Source: Anaerolineae bacterium (GTDB lineage Bacteria > Chloroflexota > Anaerolineae > Aggregatilineales > UBA2796). From it: a stretch of 64,000 bases of DNA. Positions 24,203 through 33,180 of this stretch are shown here, one piece after another. Position numbers and translations under genes: made by a program. Positions within the stretch are counted from its first letter, which is position 1. The number at the start of each line of letters is the position of its first letter. The notes beneath the pieces were generated by a model, which saw nothing but the letters and a program-made list of their open reading frames with translations, did not search any database and was not told the DNA's origin. The stretch is from positions 62,001 to 126,000 of the forward strand of contig JAHBVJ010000020.1 in assembly GCA_019637615.1 (NCBI GenBank), in the 5' to 3' direction.

Positions 24203-25174
24203 ATGCAATATCGACCTTTTGGGCGGACAGGTTGGCAAGTCAGCGAGATGGGCTACGGCATGTGGGGCATGGGCGGCTGGAAGGAATCCGACGACCAAGA
24301 ATCTGCCGCCTCACTGGATCGATCCGTCGAATTAGGCTGCAACTTCTTCGATACCGCGTGGGCATACGGCAACGGACACAGCGAACAATTATTGGGGGAA
24401 CTGCTAAAGCGTTATCCCGATAAGACGCTGTACACCGCCAGCAAAGTCCCGCCCGCTAACTTCAAATGGCCCGGTAAGCCAGAATATGACGTGAATGATG
24501 TGTTCCCGTATCAGCATGTTGTAGATTACACCGAGAAGACGATCAAAAACCTCGGCACCGATCATGTCGATCTGATCCAACTGCACGTATGGGATGATAG
24601 CTGGACGCCTGATGAAGGCTGGCAGCAGGCGGCGCAAGACCTCAAACGTCGTGGCAAAATCCGTGCGTTTGGCATCAGCGTCAACCGCTGGCAGCCGGAA
24701 AACGTGATCGCCGCGCTGCGCACGGGCTTGGTCGATGCGGTGCAGGTGATCTACAACATCTTCGACCAGAATCCCGAAGATGAATTATTTCCCGTCTGCC
24801 GTGACTTGAATGTGGCGGTAATCGCCCGTGTGCCGTTCGATGAAGGCAGCTTGATCGGCAACCTGACCAAGGATAGCCGCTGGCCTGAGGGCGACTGGCG
24901 CAATACGTATTTCGTGCCGGAAAATCTGAATTCGACGCTGGAACATGTCGAGCCGCTGCGTCCGCTGGTGCCAGCGGGCATGACGATGGCGGAGATGGCG
25001 CTAAGGTTCATCCTGATGAATCAAGACGTAAGCACGATCATTCCGGGGATGCGCAAACTGAGTAACGTCGAGATGAATATCGCGACGAGCGACGGTAAGG
25101 GGCTTTCCGCCGAGTTGACGGCGAAACTGCGTGAACATCGCTGGGATCGCTTGCCGACGGTGTGGTCACAGTAG
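24203..25174 (+). CDS. Aldo/keto reductase
   Basis: About 323 aa, a TIM-barrel NADPH-dependent oxidoreductase. The opening MQYRPFGRTGWQVSEMGYGM is typical. The catalytic tetrad is in place: Asp and Tyr in FFDTAWAYGNGHSE, Lys in YTASKVPP and His in LIQLHVWDDS. The C-terminal part has AVIARVPFDEGSLIGNLT and VSTIIPGMRKLSNVEMN for cofactor binding. The ATG at 24203 has GGAG eight bases upstream; an earlier ATG at 24134 adds 23 unlikely residues. The substrate is not known. A strong terminator follows the gene. Confidence 0.9.
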   Translation: MQYRPFGRTGWQVSEMGYGMWGMGGWKESDDQESAASLDRSVELGCNFFDTAWAYGNGHSEQLLGELLKRYPDKTLYTASKVPPANFKWPGKPEYDVNDVFPYQHVVDYTEKTIKNLGTDHVDLIQLHVWDDSWTPDEGWQQAAQDLKRRGKIRAFGISVNRWQPENVIAALRTGLVDAVQVIYNIFDQNPEDELFPVCRDLNVAVIARVPFDEGSLIGNLTKDSRWPEGDWRNTYFVPENLNSTLEHVEPLRPLVPAGMTMAEMALRFILMNQDVSTIIPGMRKLSNVEMNIATSDGKGLSAELTAKLREHRWDRLPTVWSQ

Positions 25175-25178
25175 AAGT

Positions 25179-25215
25179 AATTCCCCTCAGTTTGAGCTAT
25201 AAACTGAGGGGAATT
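25179..25215. terminator. Bidirectional terminator
   Basis: AATTCCCCTCAGTTT and AAACTGAGGGGAATT form a perfect 15-bp stem with a 7-base loop, flanked by A/T-rich ends, between the convergent aldo/keto reductase and RelE-type toxin genes. Confidence 0.85.
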
Positions 25216-25228
25216 TGTTGTCCTCATG

Positions 25229-25501
25229 CTACAATCGTCCGATTATTTTATCGTATTCGCTGTGCGGGCCGATCCAAAACCAAACTACCAAATCATCTGC
25301 TTCACGCATACCAAAGGCGCGATAATATAGGCCAATTAGCACCGAGTAAATCGGTCGTGTCCGCGACACACGTTTGAATTGTAGACCGGGATGATATGGA
25401 TCACGCTTAAATTGGCGATAAGCCGCGTAAGCAGCACGCCGAACATCAACGGGGAGTTCGCGCAACTGAGCTTTGAATTCCTCAGTGCGTCTTGATCTCA
25501 T
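25229..25501 (-). CDS. RelE/ParE-superfamily toxin
   Basis: 90 aa, basic, with the compact RelE/ParE fold pattern: TEEFKAQLRELPVDVRRAAY, FKRVSRTRPIYSVLIGLYYR, AFGMREADDLVVWFWIG and the ending PHSEYDKII. Such toxins cleave ribosome-bound mRNA (RelE) or poison gyrase (ParE). The FWIGPHSEYDKI tail is frequent in RelE-like toxins of unknown target. Its ATG overlaps the antitoxin stop by four bases (ATGA), the usual order antitoxin then toxin. Confidence 0.85.
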   Translation of the reverse strand: MRSRRTEEFKAQLRELPVDVRRAAYAAYRQFKRDPYHPGLQFKRVSRTRPIYSVLIGLYYRAFGMREADDLVVWFWIGPHSEYDKIIGRL

Positions 25502-25752
25502 GGCTCCTCAATATCTGGATCGAATTCTTCCGTGCGTCCCGCTAAATAATCTTCATGCGCTTTATCCGCCATCCTCGCTAGGACGTCCTCCGATTTTGCG
25601 AGTGACGCTTCCCACTTTGCTTCTTCCGCCACTTCAGCCTCAGCATCGATAGCTTCAATCACGACGCGAATTTGACCAACAGGCAAATTGGTAGGCCAAT
25701 CAATCTGCACGTTCCCGTTTTCATCGACACGGCCTGTGATCTCAATAAACAT
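25498..25752 (-). CDS. Antitoxin of the RelE-type pair
   Basis: 84 aa, acidic. The N-terminus (MFIEITGRVDENGNVQIDWP) forms short strands ending in PVGQIRVVIEAI, and the C-terminus is a long acidic helix that would wrap the toxin (KWEASLAKSEDVLARMADKA). It lacks an obvious DNA-binding domain, although the N-terminal strands could be one. The ATG at 25752 has AGGAG eight bases upstream; a GTG at 25761 overlaps that site and is less likely. Confidence 0.8.
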   Translation of the reverse strand: MFIEITGRVDENGNVQIDWPTNLPVGQIRVVIEAIDAEAEVAEEAKWEASLAKSEDVLARMADKAHEDYLAGRTEEFDPDIEEP

Positions 25753-25761
25753 GTTGACCAC

Positions 25762-26088
25762 TCCTCATTCATCTTATTGAAGTCTACTACCGTCCATACC
25801 AATCTGACAATACATATTCTTAGCTCAGGCGTATTTCTGTAGCTAATTGCGATTGGAGATCGTTCTAGCCTATGGTGTTCAGGTCAGTTCGTCCGAACTT
25901 TTGGGGAGCATGGGATGTATCACGAACGCGATAAGGGAATGGACGGTAGTCTGGCATGAATGTGATGCGTGATTAGACGCGGCGAAACTGGCAGACAGCC
26001 TGCAAGCCGACAGAGAGAAGTTTAGATATAAAAACAGCCCGTGATTCGCAATGAATTACGGGCTGGTGATTGTTTGGCGTGAACTCTG
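25762..26088. other. Gene-free region between toxin-antitoxin and dehydrogenase operons
   Basis: No open frame of note. It holds an 11-bp inverted repeat spaced far apart (CTACCGTCCAT 25787-25797 and ATGGACGGTAG 25939-25949), a short palindrome AGTTCGTCCGAACT (25886-25899), and at the right end the dehydrogenase operon terminator. Confidence 0.5.
26036..26064 (-). terminator. Terminator of the pyruvate dehydrogenase operon
   Basis: On the minus strand AGCCCGTAATTC and GAATCACGGGCT form a 12-bp stem with one mismatch and a 5-base loop, followed by GTTTTTAT. It lies 25 bases after the E2 stop codon. Confidence 0.85.
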
Positions 26089-27381
26089 TTAGAGCAGCAG
26101 ACGCATCGGAGATTCGAGCAGTTTCTTGAAGGCTTGCAAGAACTGCGCGCCCTCCGCGCCATCACTGACACGGTGATCGACGCTCAGAGTCACCTTCATG
26201 CGGTTGGCGATCTTGATCTCGCCGTTGATCACGACGGGGATTTCCTTGGCGGAACCAACCGCGAGGATGCCCGCTTCGGGCGGGTTGATGATCGCCATGA
26301 AGTGATCGACCTCGAACGAGCCGAGATTGCTGACCGTGAAGGTGCTGCCTTCGATGTACTCCGGCTTGACCTTATTGTTACGCACAGCCGCGATCATCTC
26401 TTTGTTGCGCTTGGCGAGTGCTGAGATCGAGACCGAATCGGCATCCCTAGCGACCACGTTGATCAGCCCGCCGCCTTCCAACGCCACCGCGATCCCGATG
26501 TTGATGCGCTTGTAGCGCACGATCTTATCGCCGTAGAAGTGGCTGTTGAGGTTGGGGAACTGACGCAAGGTCAGCGCGACGGCCTTGACTACGATGTCGT
26601 TGACCGTGACTTTGGCTTCTTCCGGCAGGGTCGCGTTGATTTGCTTGCGCAGATTGAGCACCGCCGCCATGTCGATCTCGGTGGTCAGGTAGAAATGCGG
26701 GATGGTGGATTTGCTTTCGACCATGCGCGTCGCGATGCGTTCCCGCATCCGCGAGAGTGGTTCTTGCTCGATATCGGGGCCAGTGGGCGCAACCCGCGCT
26801 TGGAAGGCGGTTGTCACGGCAGGCACGGGCGCGGCGGCAGCACTCGGCGCAGGGGCTGGTGCGGCGCTCGGCTGGTAATTTTCCACATCGGCTTTGGTGA
26901 TGCGCCCACCGGGGCCGGTTCCCTGTACTTCCTTAAGGTTGATGCCCTTTTCCTCGGCAATGTTGCGGGCGACGGGCGTAGCCTTGACGCCATCGGGGAA
27001 TTCCGTGCCGACGCTGGTGGACGGTGCCACTGGCGCGGGCGCAGCGGGCTTGCTGCTGCCATTGGCGGCGACGCTTGGTGCAGCGGGCGCACTGGCTACA
27101 GGCGCAGGAGCCGACTCGGCGGGCGCGGGCGCGGTGGCTTCGCCACCAGCACCAACTTCGGCAATCGGCGCGCCAACCGGCACCATATCGCCCGGTTTCA
27201 CCAACTGCTTCGTGATCGTGCCGCTGTTGGTCGATTCGACTTCGATCGTGGCTTTATCGCTTTCAATCTCAGCGATAACCTCGCCAGCCTTCACGGTGTC
27301 GCCGATGTTCTTAACCCAGTTGAGGAATGTGCCCTCGGTGATGCCTGCCCCTAATGCGGGCAGCGAGACGACTTCCGCCAT
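26089..27381 (-). CDS. pdhC: Dihydrolipoamide acyltransferase (E2)
   Basis: 430 aa. An N-terminal lipoyl domain has the lipoylated lysine in IESDKAT (Lys43). An Ala/Pro-rich linker leads to the peripheral-subunit-binding domain (about 132-168: ATPVARNIAEEKGINLKEV, GTGPGGRITKADV). A second linker leads to the catalytic domain with VDHRVSDGAEG (catalytic His403 and Asp407). It transfers the acyl group from E1-bound hydroxyethyl-ThDP to CoA. It is the last gene of an operon E1 alpha, E1 beta, E2, starting two bases after E1 beta. No E3 gene is adjacent. A lone lipoyl domain is usual in this operon type. Confidence 0.93.
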   Translation of the reverse strand: MAEVVSLPALGAGITEGTFLNWVKNIGDTVKAGEVIAEIESDKATIEVESTNSGTITKQLVKPGDMVPVGAPIAEVGAGGEATAPAPAESAPAPVASAPAAPSVAANGSSKPAAPAPVAPSTSVGTEFPDGVKATPVARNIAEEKGINLKEVQGTGPGGRITKADVENYQPSAAPAPAPSAAAAPVPAVTTAFQARVAPTGPDIEQEPLSRMRERIATRMVESKSTIPHFYLTTEIDMAAVLNLRKQINATLPEEAKVTVNDIVVKAVALTLRQFPNLNSHFYGDKIVRYKRINIGIAVALEGGGLINVVARDADSVSISALAKRNKEMIAAVRNNKVKPEYIEGSTFTVSNLGSFEVDHFMAIINPPEAGILAVGSAKEIPVVINGEIKIANRMKVTLSVDHRVSDGAEGAQFLQAFKKLLESPMRLLL

Positions 27382-27383
27382 GA

Positions 27384-28364
27384 TTAGATTACCTCTTTAA
27401 CTGCTTTGATGACTTTTTGAGCGTCTGGCAGCGCCATCAGTTCGATGTCATGGGCGAAAGGCAGCGGCACATCCATCGCGCTGACACGCTTGACGGGGGC
27501 ATCCATGTAATCAAACATGTGATCCTGAATTTGCGCGGCAATTTCGCTGCCAACGCTGTAGAAGGGCATGGCTTCTTCGACCACTACGGCACGGTTGGTC
27601 TTCTTGAAGCTCTCGAATACCAGATCGGTATCCAGTGGACGCAGCCAGCGCAGATCGACGATCTCGCATTCGACGCCTTCTTTGGCGAGCGTTTCGGCGG
27701 CTTCCAACGACCATTCGACGCCGCGCCCGTAGCTGATGATGGTCACATCGCGACCACGCCGCTTGTAATCGCTCTTGCCGATGGGGATCAGAAAATTCGG
27801 ATCGTCGGGGACGAGGCTTGGCTTGGGATACAGCGCAATGCTCTCGCAAAACAATACCGGATTGTCGTCGCGGATGGCGGATTTGAGCATCCCTTTGGCA
27901 TCGCGGGCATTGGATGGAATGCCGACATAGAGGCCGGGGAAATGCGCGAAGATGTGCTCAGGGCTGTGCGAGTGCGTGGCGGTGGCCTGATTGCCCCAAC
28001 CCGTCGCGCAGCGGATGACCAGCGGCGCTTTGAACTGCCCGTTGAACATGTAATGCACCTTCGCGGCGTGGTTGATGATGGCATCCACCGACAGGAAGGC
28101 GAAATTGATGGTCATGATCTCCGCGACGGGACGCAAGCCCGCCATCGCCGCACCGACCGCCGCGCCAGCAATCACCATCTCGCTGATCGGGGTGTCGCGC
28201 ACACGGCGTTCGCCAAATTCAGCAAAGAAGCCGCGCGTCACCTTGTGGGTACCGTCCCAGCGTCCGACTTCTTCGCCCATGACGAATACGCTCTCGTCGC
28301 GAACCATTTCTTCATGTAAGGCTGCGCGAAGGGCTTCGCGCATCGCCAAGTTTCTCTCTGACAT
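27384..28364 (-). CDS. pdhB: 2-oxoacid (pyruvate/acetoin) dehydrogenase E1 beta
   Basis: 326 aa. Transketolase pyrimidine-binding domain: FVMGEEVGRWDGTHKVTRGF, then RVRDTPISEMVIAGAAVGAA and MAGLRPVAEIMTINF. The C-terminal domain has VTIISYGRGVEWSLEAAETL, LRWLRPLD and AVVVEEAMPFYSVG. It pairs with E1 alpha in an alpha2beta2 ThDP enzyme. AAGGGGAAAGC precedes the start. The sequence cannot separate pyruvate dehydrogenase from acetoin dehydrogenase; the absence of acetoin genes favours pyruvate. Confidence 0.93.
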   Translation of the reverse strand: MSERNLAMREALRAALHEEMVRDESVFVMGEEVGRWDGTHKVTRGFFAEFGERRVRDTPISEMVIAGAAVGAAMAGLRPVAEIMTINFAFLSVDAIINHAAKVHYMFNGQFKAPLVIRCATGWGNQATATHSHSPEHIFAHFPGLYVGIPSNARDAKGMLKSAIRDDNPVLFCESIALYPKPSLVPDDPNFLIPIGKSDYKRRGRDVTIISYGRGVEWSLEAAETLAKEGVECEIVDLRWLRPLDTDLVFESFKKTNRAVVVEEAMPFYSVGSEIAAQIQDHMFDYMDAPVKRVSAMDVPLPFAHDIELMALPDAQKVIKAVKEVI

Positions 28365-28373
28365 GCTTTCCCC

Positions 28374-29339
28374 TTAAACGTAGATGTTGCTGACCAGATC
28401 CTCGTAAGTGGGGATCGGGCTTTCGTCGGCAAACTTGACCGATTCCTCGACCTTGGCCTCGGCTTGTTGTTCCAGTTCCTTGAGCGTCGGCTCGATATTC
28501 TTGTACTTCTTGATCAGACGCGCCTTCAGAATTTCGATGGGGTCTTTGTCCTTCCACGCCGCCATTTCTTCTTCGCGGGTGGCATACAGCTTGTCGGAGA
28601 CGCCATGCCCTTCGTAGCGGTAGGTCATCGATTCGATCAGGCAAGAACCATGCTTGTGGGCGTATTCGCGGGCTTCCAGCGTCAGCGCGTAAACGGCTTC
28701 GACATCCTGACCATCGACCCGTCCGAAGTCCTTGATCCCGTAGGAATCGGCGCGTTTGTGGAGTTCGGGCTGACCGCTGGCGAGTTCAATGGCGGTGCCC
28801 ATGCCGTACTGGTTGTTCTCAATGACCCAGATGACGGGCAGTTTCCAGACGCCAGCTAAGTTCAGCGATTCATGGAAATAGCCGTTGTTGGTCGCGCCGT
28901 CACCAATATAGGACAGCACCACTTCATCTTGATTGTTGTACTGAGCTTTGAGCGCGATGCCCGTCGCCAACGGCAAATGACCGCCGACGATGGCGTAACC
29001 ACCCCAGAAATTCTTGGTGCGGTCAGCGATGTGCATCGAGCCGCCTTTGCCGCCGCTGGTGCCGGTGCGCTTGCCGAACATCTCCGCCATCACGCGCTCT
29101 GGCTCGACGCCACACGAGATCGCGATACCGTGGTCGCGGTAAGCGGTGATTACATGATCTTGTTCCTTGAGGGCGTTGACCGTGCCTACGCCAGTGGCTT
29201 CCTGCCCGTTGTAGACGTGGAGATACACACCACCAATCCGTTTTTGACGATACAGCTCCAAGGAGCGTTCTTCAAAGCGCCGGATCAATACCATCTCATG
29301 GTAAAATTCCAGCAATTGCTCTTTCGTGAGACTAGCCAT
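28374..29339 (-). CDS. pdhA: 2-oxoacid (pyruvate/acetoin) dehydrogenase E1 alpha
   Basis: 321 aa. The start MASLTKEQLLEFYHEMVLIR is typical. ThDP-binding motif: GDGATNNGYFHESLNLAGVW ... VIENNQYGMGT (GDG to NN spacing normal). GKGGSMHIAD and YRYEGHGVSD carry active-site histidines and the loop that phosphorylation regulates in eukaryotes. It decarboxylates the 2-oxoacid and passes the acyl unit to E2. I use the ATG at 29339, which has AAGGA eight bases upstream; the ATG at 29348 has no spacing for a site. It is the first gene of the operon. Confidence 0.93.
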   Translation of the reverse strand: MASLTKEQLLEFYHEMVLIRRFEERSLELYRQKRIGGVYLHVYNGQEATGVGTVNALKEQDHVITAYRDHGIAISCGVEPERVMAEMFGKRTGTSGGKGGSMHIADRTKNFWGGYAIVGGHLPLATGIALKAQYNNQDEVVLSYIGDGATNNGYFHESLNLAGVWKLPVIWVIENNQYGMGTAIELASGQPELHKRADSYGIKDFGRVDGQDVEAVYALTLEAREYAHKHGSCLIESMTYRYEGHGVSDKLYATREEEMAAWKDKDPIEILKARLIKKYKNIEPTLKELEQQAEAKVEESVKFADESPIPTYEDLVSNIYV

Positions 29340-29514
29340 CGCGGCCATCCTTCGTGCTTGGTGTTAGAAAATTGCGCGTTGGAGCGCAGAAGGGTGAGTA
29401 TTATCAAACTATTTGTAGAGATTACCACAACTACATAGCCAAGCAAAAGAGATGAATGAATTTGCGCTGAATTTTAACGAAATTGATCCCTTGCTCCGCT
29501 GATTAGGAACCCCC

Positions 29515-30258
29515 ATGAAGCTAGAAGTACAGAGTGTTCGCAAGACTTTCGTCGAGAATGGGCAAACCACCATCGCCCTCGATGATCTGACATTTTCCGC
29601 TGATGCGGGCGAATTCGTCACCTTGATCGGGCCGAGTGGCAGCGGCAAAAGCACTGCCTTCAATCTGATCACGGGGCTGACTATGCCGGATCAGGGCAAT
29701 ATCATACTGGATGGGCAGCGGATCAACGGGCGAACGGGGCTGGTCAGCTATATGCCGCAGCGCGATCTGCTGCTGCCGTGGCGCACGATCCGCGATAACG
29801 TCATCATCGGCGCGGAGATCAGCGGGCAAGCGCGCAGTAAGGCGTACCAGCGGGCGGAGGAATTGTTCCCGCTGTTCGGACTGGAAGGCTTCGAGAAAGC
29901 TTATCCATCGGCGCTGTCGGGCGGGATGCGCCAGCGTGCCGCGCTGCTGCGCACCTTCCTGCTCGGCAAGGGTACCATGCTGCTGGATGAACCCTTCGGG
30001 GCGTTGGATGCGCTGACGCGCTACGATTTGCAGCAGTGGCTGCTCGGCGTGTGGGAGCGTTTCAAGCCGACGATCCTGTTCATCACACATGATGTGCGCG
30101 AGGCCGTCTTGCTGAGTGACAAAGTGCTGGTGTTGACGCCGCGACCGGGCAAAATCAAACTCGAAGTGCGGATCGATTTGCCACAGCCACGCGATGATAG
30201 CAGCGTGGAATTCATCAAGTTGCAATCGATGCTGCTGAAGGCGCTGCAAGAGCGTTGA
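29515..30258 (+). CDS. ABC transporter ATPase, nitrate/sulfonate/taurine (SsuB) type
   Basis: 247 aa. Walker A GPSGSGKST, signature LSGGMRQRAAL, Walker B MLLDEPFGALDALTR and H-loop FITHDVREAVLLSD; MPQRDLLLPWRTI is the characteristic Q-loop region of the SsuB/TauB group. These ATPases power uptake of sulfonates, nitrate, thiamine precursors or similar solutes with a single permease and a binding protein. Neither partner gene is in the window, so this is an orphan. It is divergent from the dehydrogenase operon and convergent with the protease gene. Confidence 0.9.
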   Translation: MKLEVQSVRKTFVENGQTTIALDDLTFSADAGEFVTLIGPSGSGKSTAFNLITGLTMPDQGNIILDGQRINGRTGLVSYMPQRDLLLPWRTIRDNVIIGAEISGQARSKAYQRAEELFPLFGLEGFEKAYPSALSGGMRQRAALLRTFLLGKGTMLLDEPFGALDALTRYDLQQWLLGVWERFKPTILFITHDVREAVLLSDKVLVLTPRPGKIKLEVRIDLPQPRDDSSVEFIKLQSMLLKALQER

Positions 30259-30279
30259 ATAGCGCGACGTTGCGGCTTC

Positions 30280-31089
30280 CTAAGCGCCTAGCCATTTAGA
30301 AATTGCCCACTTTTTGCGCGGGAAATCGAAAATCCAGTTGGCTTGGCTGTACGTGCTGTAGCCAAGGATCAAGTTCATCGGCCTTTCGATGGTGGCATTC
30401 ACGTAGGACAGATCGACCGCTGCTACACGCACGGGCGGAAATACGCGCCCGCCGATCCGGCTTTCCGCCAGCCTGTACATCGGCGTTTGTACGCTGGTGC
30501 CAGTGGCGTCGATGCCGGTCGAATAGCCCGCCAGTTGGAACAGGTCGGGGTGCTCCTTGAGAAAAGTCTCGTCAACGATGGTGATGCTCGCGCCCGTATC
30601 CCAGACCGCTTGGGCAGTGACCGCCCCGAATTCCACATCTACATAAGGGTGCGCGCCTTTGTCGAGAAACAGGTCTTGGACAGGATATTCGGCGTCGAAT
30701 TCGGATGCATCTTCGACCAGCACGCGGTTTGAATCGAACTGGAAGTGACAGCGCAGGTCTTTGAGTAAGTCCATGCCGATCAGACTGATATTCCTCGGAT
30801 GCCCCTCTTCGGCACGCACTAAGATCACGTTTGTTTTGGAGATCGGCCCCACGTTGAGGCTCGGCACGGTGATGATGTCCTCGCTGCTCTGTGCAAAGAC
30901 GCCGGAGGAGTTGTGTTTGTCGGTGCCGCTGAAGCCAGCCGTATAAGCATCATACTTCACGCTAGAACGCGCCGCGCCCGTATCGAGCAAAAAACTGTAT
31001 GGTCTGCCATCGATGGTTCCATCCACAAATACTTCCGCGCCATCTTCCTCCTCTTCGTCCGGCTTGATGATCAAGGTGAATTCGTTCAT
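30280..31089 (-). CDS. Two-domain retropepsin-like aspartic protease
   Basis: About 269 aa. Two aspartic-protease motifs are visible: FLLDTGA with Asp36 and VWDTGA with Asp164, each followed by hydrophobic strands ending in LIGMDLL and LILGY (flap/ILG-like). This gives a covalent version of the retroviral protease dimer. There is no signal peptide or membrane helix, so the enzyme would be cytoplasmic. The N-terminal 20 residues are very acidic (PDEEEEDGAE). The ATG at 31089 has GAGATGAG upstream; an earlier start at 31131 is less likely. Substrate unknown. Confidence 0.75.
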   Translation of the reverse strand: MNEFTLIIKPDEEEEDGAEVFVDGTIDGRPYSFLLDTGAARSSVKYDAYTAGFSGTDKHNSSGVFAQSSEDIITVPSLNVGPISKTNVILVRAEEGHPRNISLIGMDLLKDLRCHFQFDSNRVLVEDASEFDAEYPVQDLFLDKGAHPYVDVEFGAVTAQAVWDTGASITIVDETFLKEHPDLFQLAGYSTGIDATGTSVQTPMYRLAESRIGGRVFPPVRVAAVDLSYVNATIERPMNLILGYSTYSQANWIFDFPRKKWAISKWLGA

Positions 31090-31253
31090 CTCATCTCTCT
31101 TTGCTAAATAAGCGCACGTATATCGCGTCATTGCTGGTGATCAGGCTGATCAATTATGCCGATTGTAGCGTATTCACAAAGTCCGCAACCGGGGTCGAAT
31201 TTGAGCGTACAATACGTTATGGACATGAGTTCAATGATCAGGGGAATCTCACC

Positions 31254-31709
31254 GTGAGCGACCAAATTAACTACGAGCAGATTCGCGCCAGAGTCACCAA
31301 GCGCGTTAACCAGCGCAAAGAAGTGCTCATTCATGTGGGCGTGTACATCATCGTCAATGTGCTGATCTGGGCGGTTTGGCTGCTCCTACGTGCAGATTGG
31401 TTCACCTTCTCACTCGGCTCAGACTTCGATTCGGTAGTCCGCACGATGCGCGATTTTCCGGTCGCGCCGATGGTCACGTTCGGGTGGCTGATCGGGCTGT
31501 TGATCCATGCTTACGTGGTGTACCTTGAAAGCAACGTGATCGACAAAATGGCCGACCGCGAAATGAAGATCGAAATCGAGCGTGAGCGGGAACGACTGTA
31601 TGGTCAGGAGAAGCCTAAGCGTGAAATGCGGCTGACCGATGACGGCGAATTGGAAGAAGTGGACGAAGTGAGCGAGGAACGTCGCCGCCGTGCTCGTTCG
31701 ACACGCTAA
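31254..31709 (+). CDS. 2TM-domain protein
   Basis: About 151 aa. Two membrane helices (VGVYIIVNVLIWAVWLLL and VTFGWLIGLLIHAYVVYL) are preceded by RARVTKRVNQRKEVLIH and match the bacterial 2TM domain (PF13239 type), which is often fused to or beside kinases. The C-terminal 50 residues are strongly charged. The GTG at 31254 has GGGGA eight bases upstream; a longer frame from 31101 has no site. Divergent from the protease gene and followed by a terminator hairpin. Confidence 0.8.
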   Translation: MSDQINYEQIRARVTKRVNQRKEVLIHVGVYIIVNVLIWAVWLLLRADWFTFSLGSDFDSVVRTMRDFPVAPMVTFGWLIGLLIHAYVVYLESNVIDKMADREMKIEIERERERLYGQEKPKREMRLTDDGELEEVDEVSEERRRRARSTR

Positions 31710-31710
31710 C

Positions 31711-31752
31711 GACGGGGCTGCATCCTACGCAGCGATGACCGATGCAGCCGTC
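31711..31752 (+). terminator. Terminator after the 2TM gene
   Basis: GACGG/CTGCATC pairs with GATGCAG/CCGTC (two-base bulge), a 12-bp stem closing a 16-base loop, followed by AGATTTT. Confidence 0.65.
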
Positions 31753-32435
31753 AGATTTTGGCGTGTATTTGAATAATCCTAGCAAGTAGAGATCGGAATG
31801 ACCAAGCCGTGATAGCTACCACGAGGTCAAGGCCGATTGTCAATCAATGTCAACGGCACACTGTGCCTCTTTTTCAACCTCAAGTGTAGGTGGTTCCTGT
31901 TCGCCTTCTGCGACAGGGCATACTCTCCTAACGGCCTGCTATTCCTCAGTCGGCATAACCTGAATCTCGGCATCATCGATCATATCTGTGCGTACTGAAG
32001 TTCCGCGTGCGCTCGACAGCGTGAACGGCATGAACATAACAGATAGATACAGACGACGACATCGCAGGCTCATTTCCGACCCACATAGCGAGTAGAGTAA
32101 AAACGGGATTGGCAGGCGTCATAGCGCTGCCGTTGCGAATGAAAATGTTATACGGGCATATTCACATCGACAGGTTCGACTTTCAATTGCACGTGCCAGC
32201 AATAAAGCACACATTCAGCGACGTAATTCGATAAATACCAGTTGCGTTAGGGGATATTCGTGTGTCAAGTTATCGCTCTCACGCCTATTTTATGATGAGA
32301 TTCATAAGATATTGTAACGTCATTGAGAATCCACATCTGTTGTTCCCCTGATAAATTTAAAGGATAAATCTGACGTTGCACTGCCTCGGTTAACTCAAAG
32401 TTCTGTGCAACCTCTGAATTTTAGGATTACGTTCA
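31753..32435. other. Gene-free region upstream of the archaellum locus
   Basis: About 680 bases with no open frame of note. Base composition is more AT-rich toward the right end, as expected for a promoter region of the regulator gene. I could not identify a convincing promoter, operator or RNA here. Confidence 0.5.
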
Positions 32436-33080
32436 ATGAAGATGTCGTCCAAACCACGCAGCTCTATTCAAACGGTGATCATCGACAGTCAAGTGACGAT
32501 GCGGGCTGCGCTCAAGAGCCTACTCGAAACGCAGAGCAACTGCCGCGTTATTGGCGAGCTTACCTTTGCGGATGTTTCGACATGGAATGAGCTAACGTTG
32601 CCGGACATCGTGCTTGTCCACTATTCTGGTAGCGAGAGCGTTGGCACGGAACAATTTCAGGAAATCCGTGATGCGTTCCCCAGCGCACGCATCGTTGTCT
32701 TGTGCCAGACCGTGTCGGCGGGGCAAGTCCGCCAAGCCTTGCAGATCGGCGTAACCAGCTATTTGCTCACCACGGCTGCACCACTTGATTTCGCAGCAGC
32801 GATTCAGGCAGCTTATCTAGGCAAGCCCACCTTGTCGCCCGAAGTGACCCAAGCTGTGATCAAGTCCGCCACCAAGCCTGAAACTGTGGCGTTGTTGACG
32901 CACCGTGAGCGCGAAATCCTCAAGTACATCGTAAAAGGCAACGCGAACAGTGAGATCGCTTCTATTCTCGGTGTTAGTCCCGCGACGATCAAAAATCATT
33001 TGAACAATATCTTCACAAAATTACAGGTTACTAACAGAACCGAAGCTGCTATGTATGCGCTCCATCACAATCTAGGCTGA
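32436..33080 (+). CDS. LuxR/NarL-type regulator with degenerate receiver
   Basis: 214 aa. The N-terminal receiver keeps its fold but has lost key residues: VIIDSQ has one acidic residue where two are expected, the phospho-acceptor position reads IVLVHYSG (His62 for Asp) and the conserved Lys is Thr (YLLTTA). It is therefore not phosphorylated in the usual way and may be constitutive, bind a ligand or be controlled by protein contact. The C-terminal LuxR helix-turn-helix is intact (LTHREREILKYIVKGNANSE, SPATIKNHLNNIFTKLQV). AGGA precedes the start. It lies about 200 bases upstream of the first archaellin gene on the same strand and is the natural candidate to control it. Confidence 0.88.
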   Translation: MKMSSKPRSSIQTVIIDSQVTMRAALKSLLETQSNCRVIGELTFADVSTWNELTLPDIVLVHYSGSESVGTEQFQEIRDAFPSARIVVLCQTVSAGQVRQALQIGVTSYLLTTAAPLDFAAAIQAAYLGKPTLSPEVTQAVIKSATKPETVALLTHREREILKYIVKGNANSEIASILGVSPATIKNHLNNIFTKLQVTNRTEAAMYALHHNLG

Positions 33081-33163
33081 ATGGCCTAGACAGCTTAGTG
33101 AGCAACTCCTAGCTTGAGGTTGGATTAATTGTTCATTGAAGAATAGTATAAACTCAATAAACT

Positions 33164-33180
33164 GTTGATTGTACAACAAC
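33164..33180. promoter_or_regulatory. Candidate operator dyad upstream of the archaellin genes
   Basis: GTTGATTGTACAACAAC is a near-perfect 17-base dyad centred on TTGTACAA. It lies about 100 bases before the first archaellin ATG. The upstream LuxR-type regulator may bind it; this is inference from position. Confidence 0.35.

Noticed and set aside
27417..28319. 300-codon plus-strand frame
   Set aside because: Antisense to the E1 beta gene, with no ribosome binding site and no similarity.
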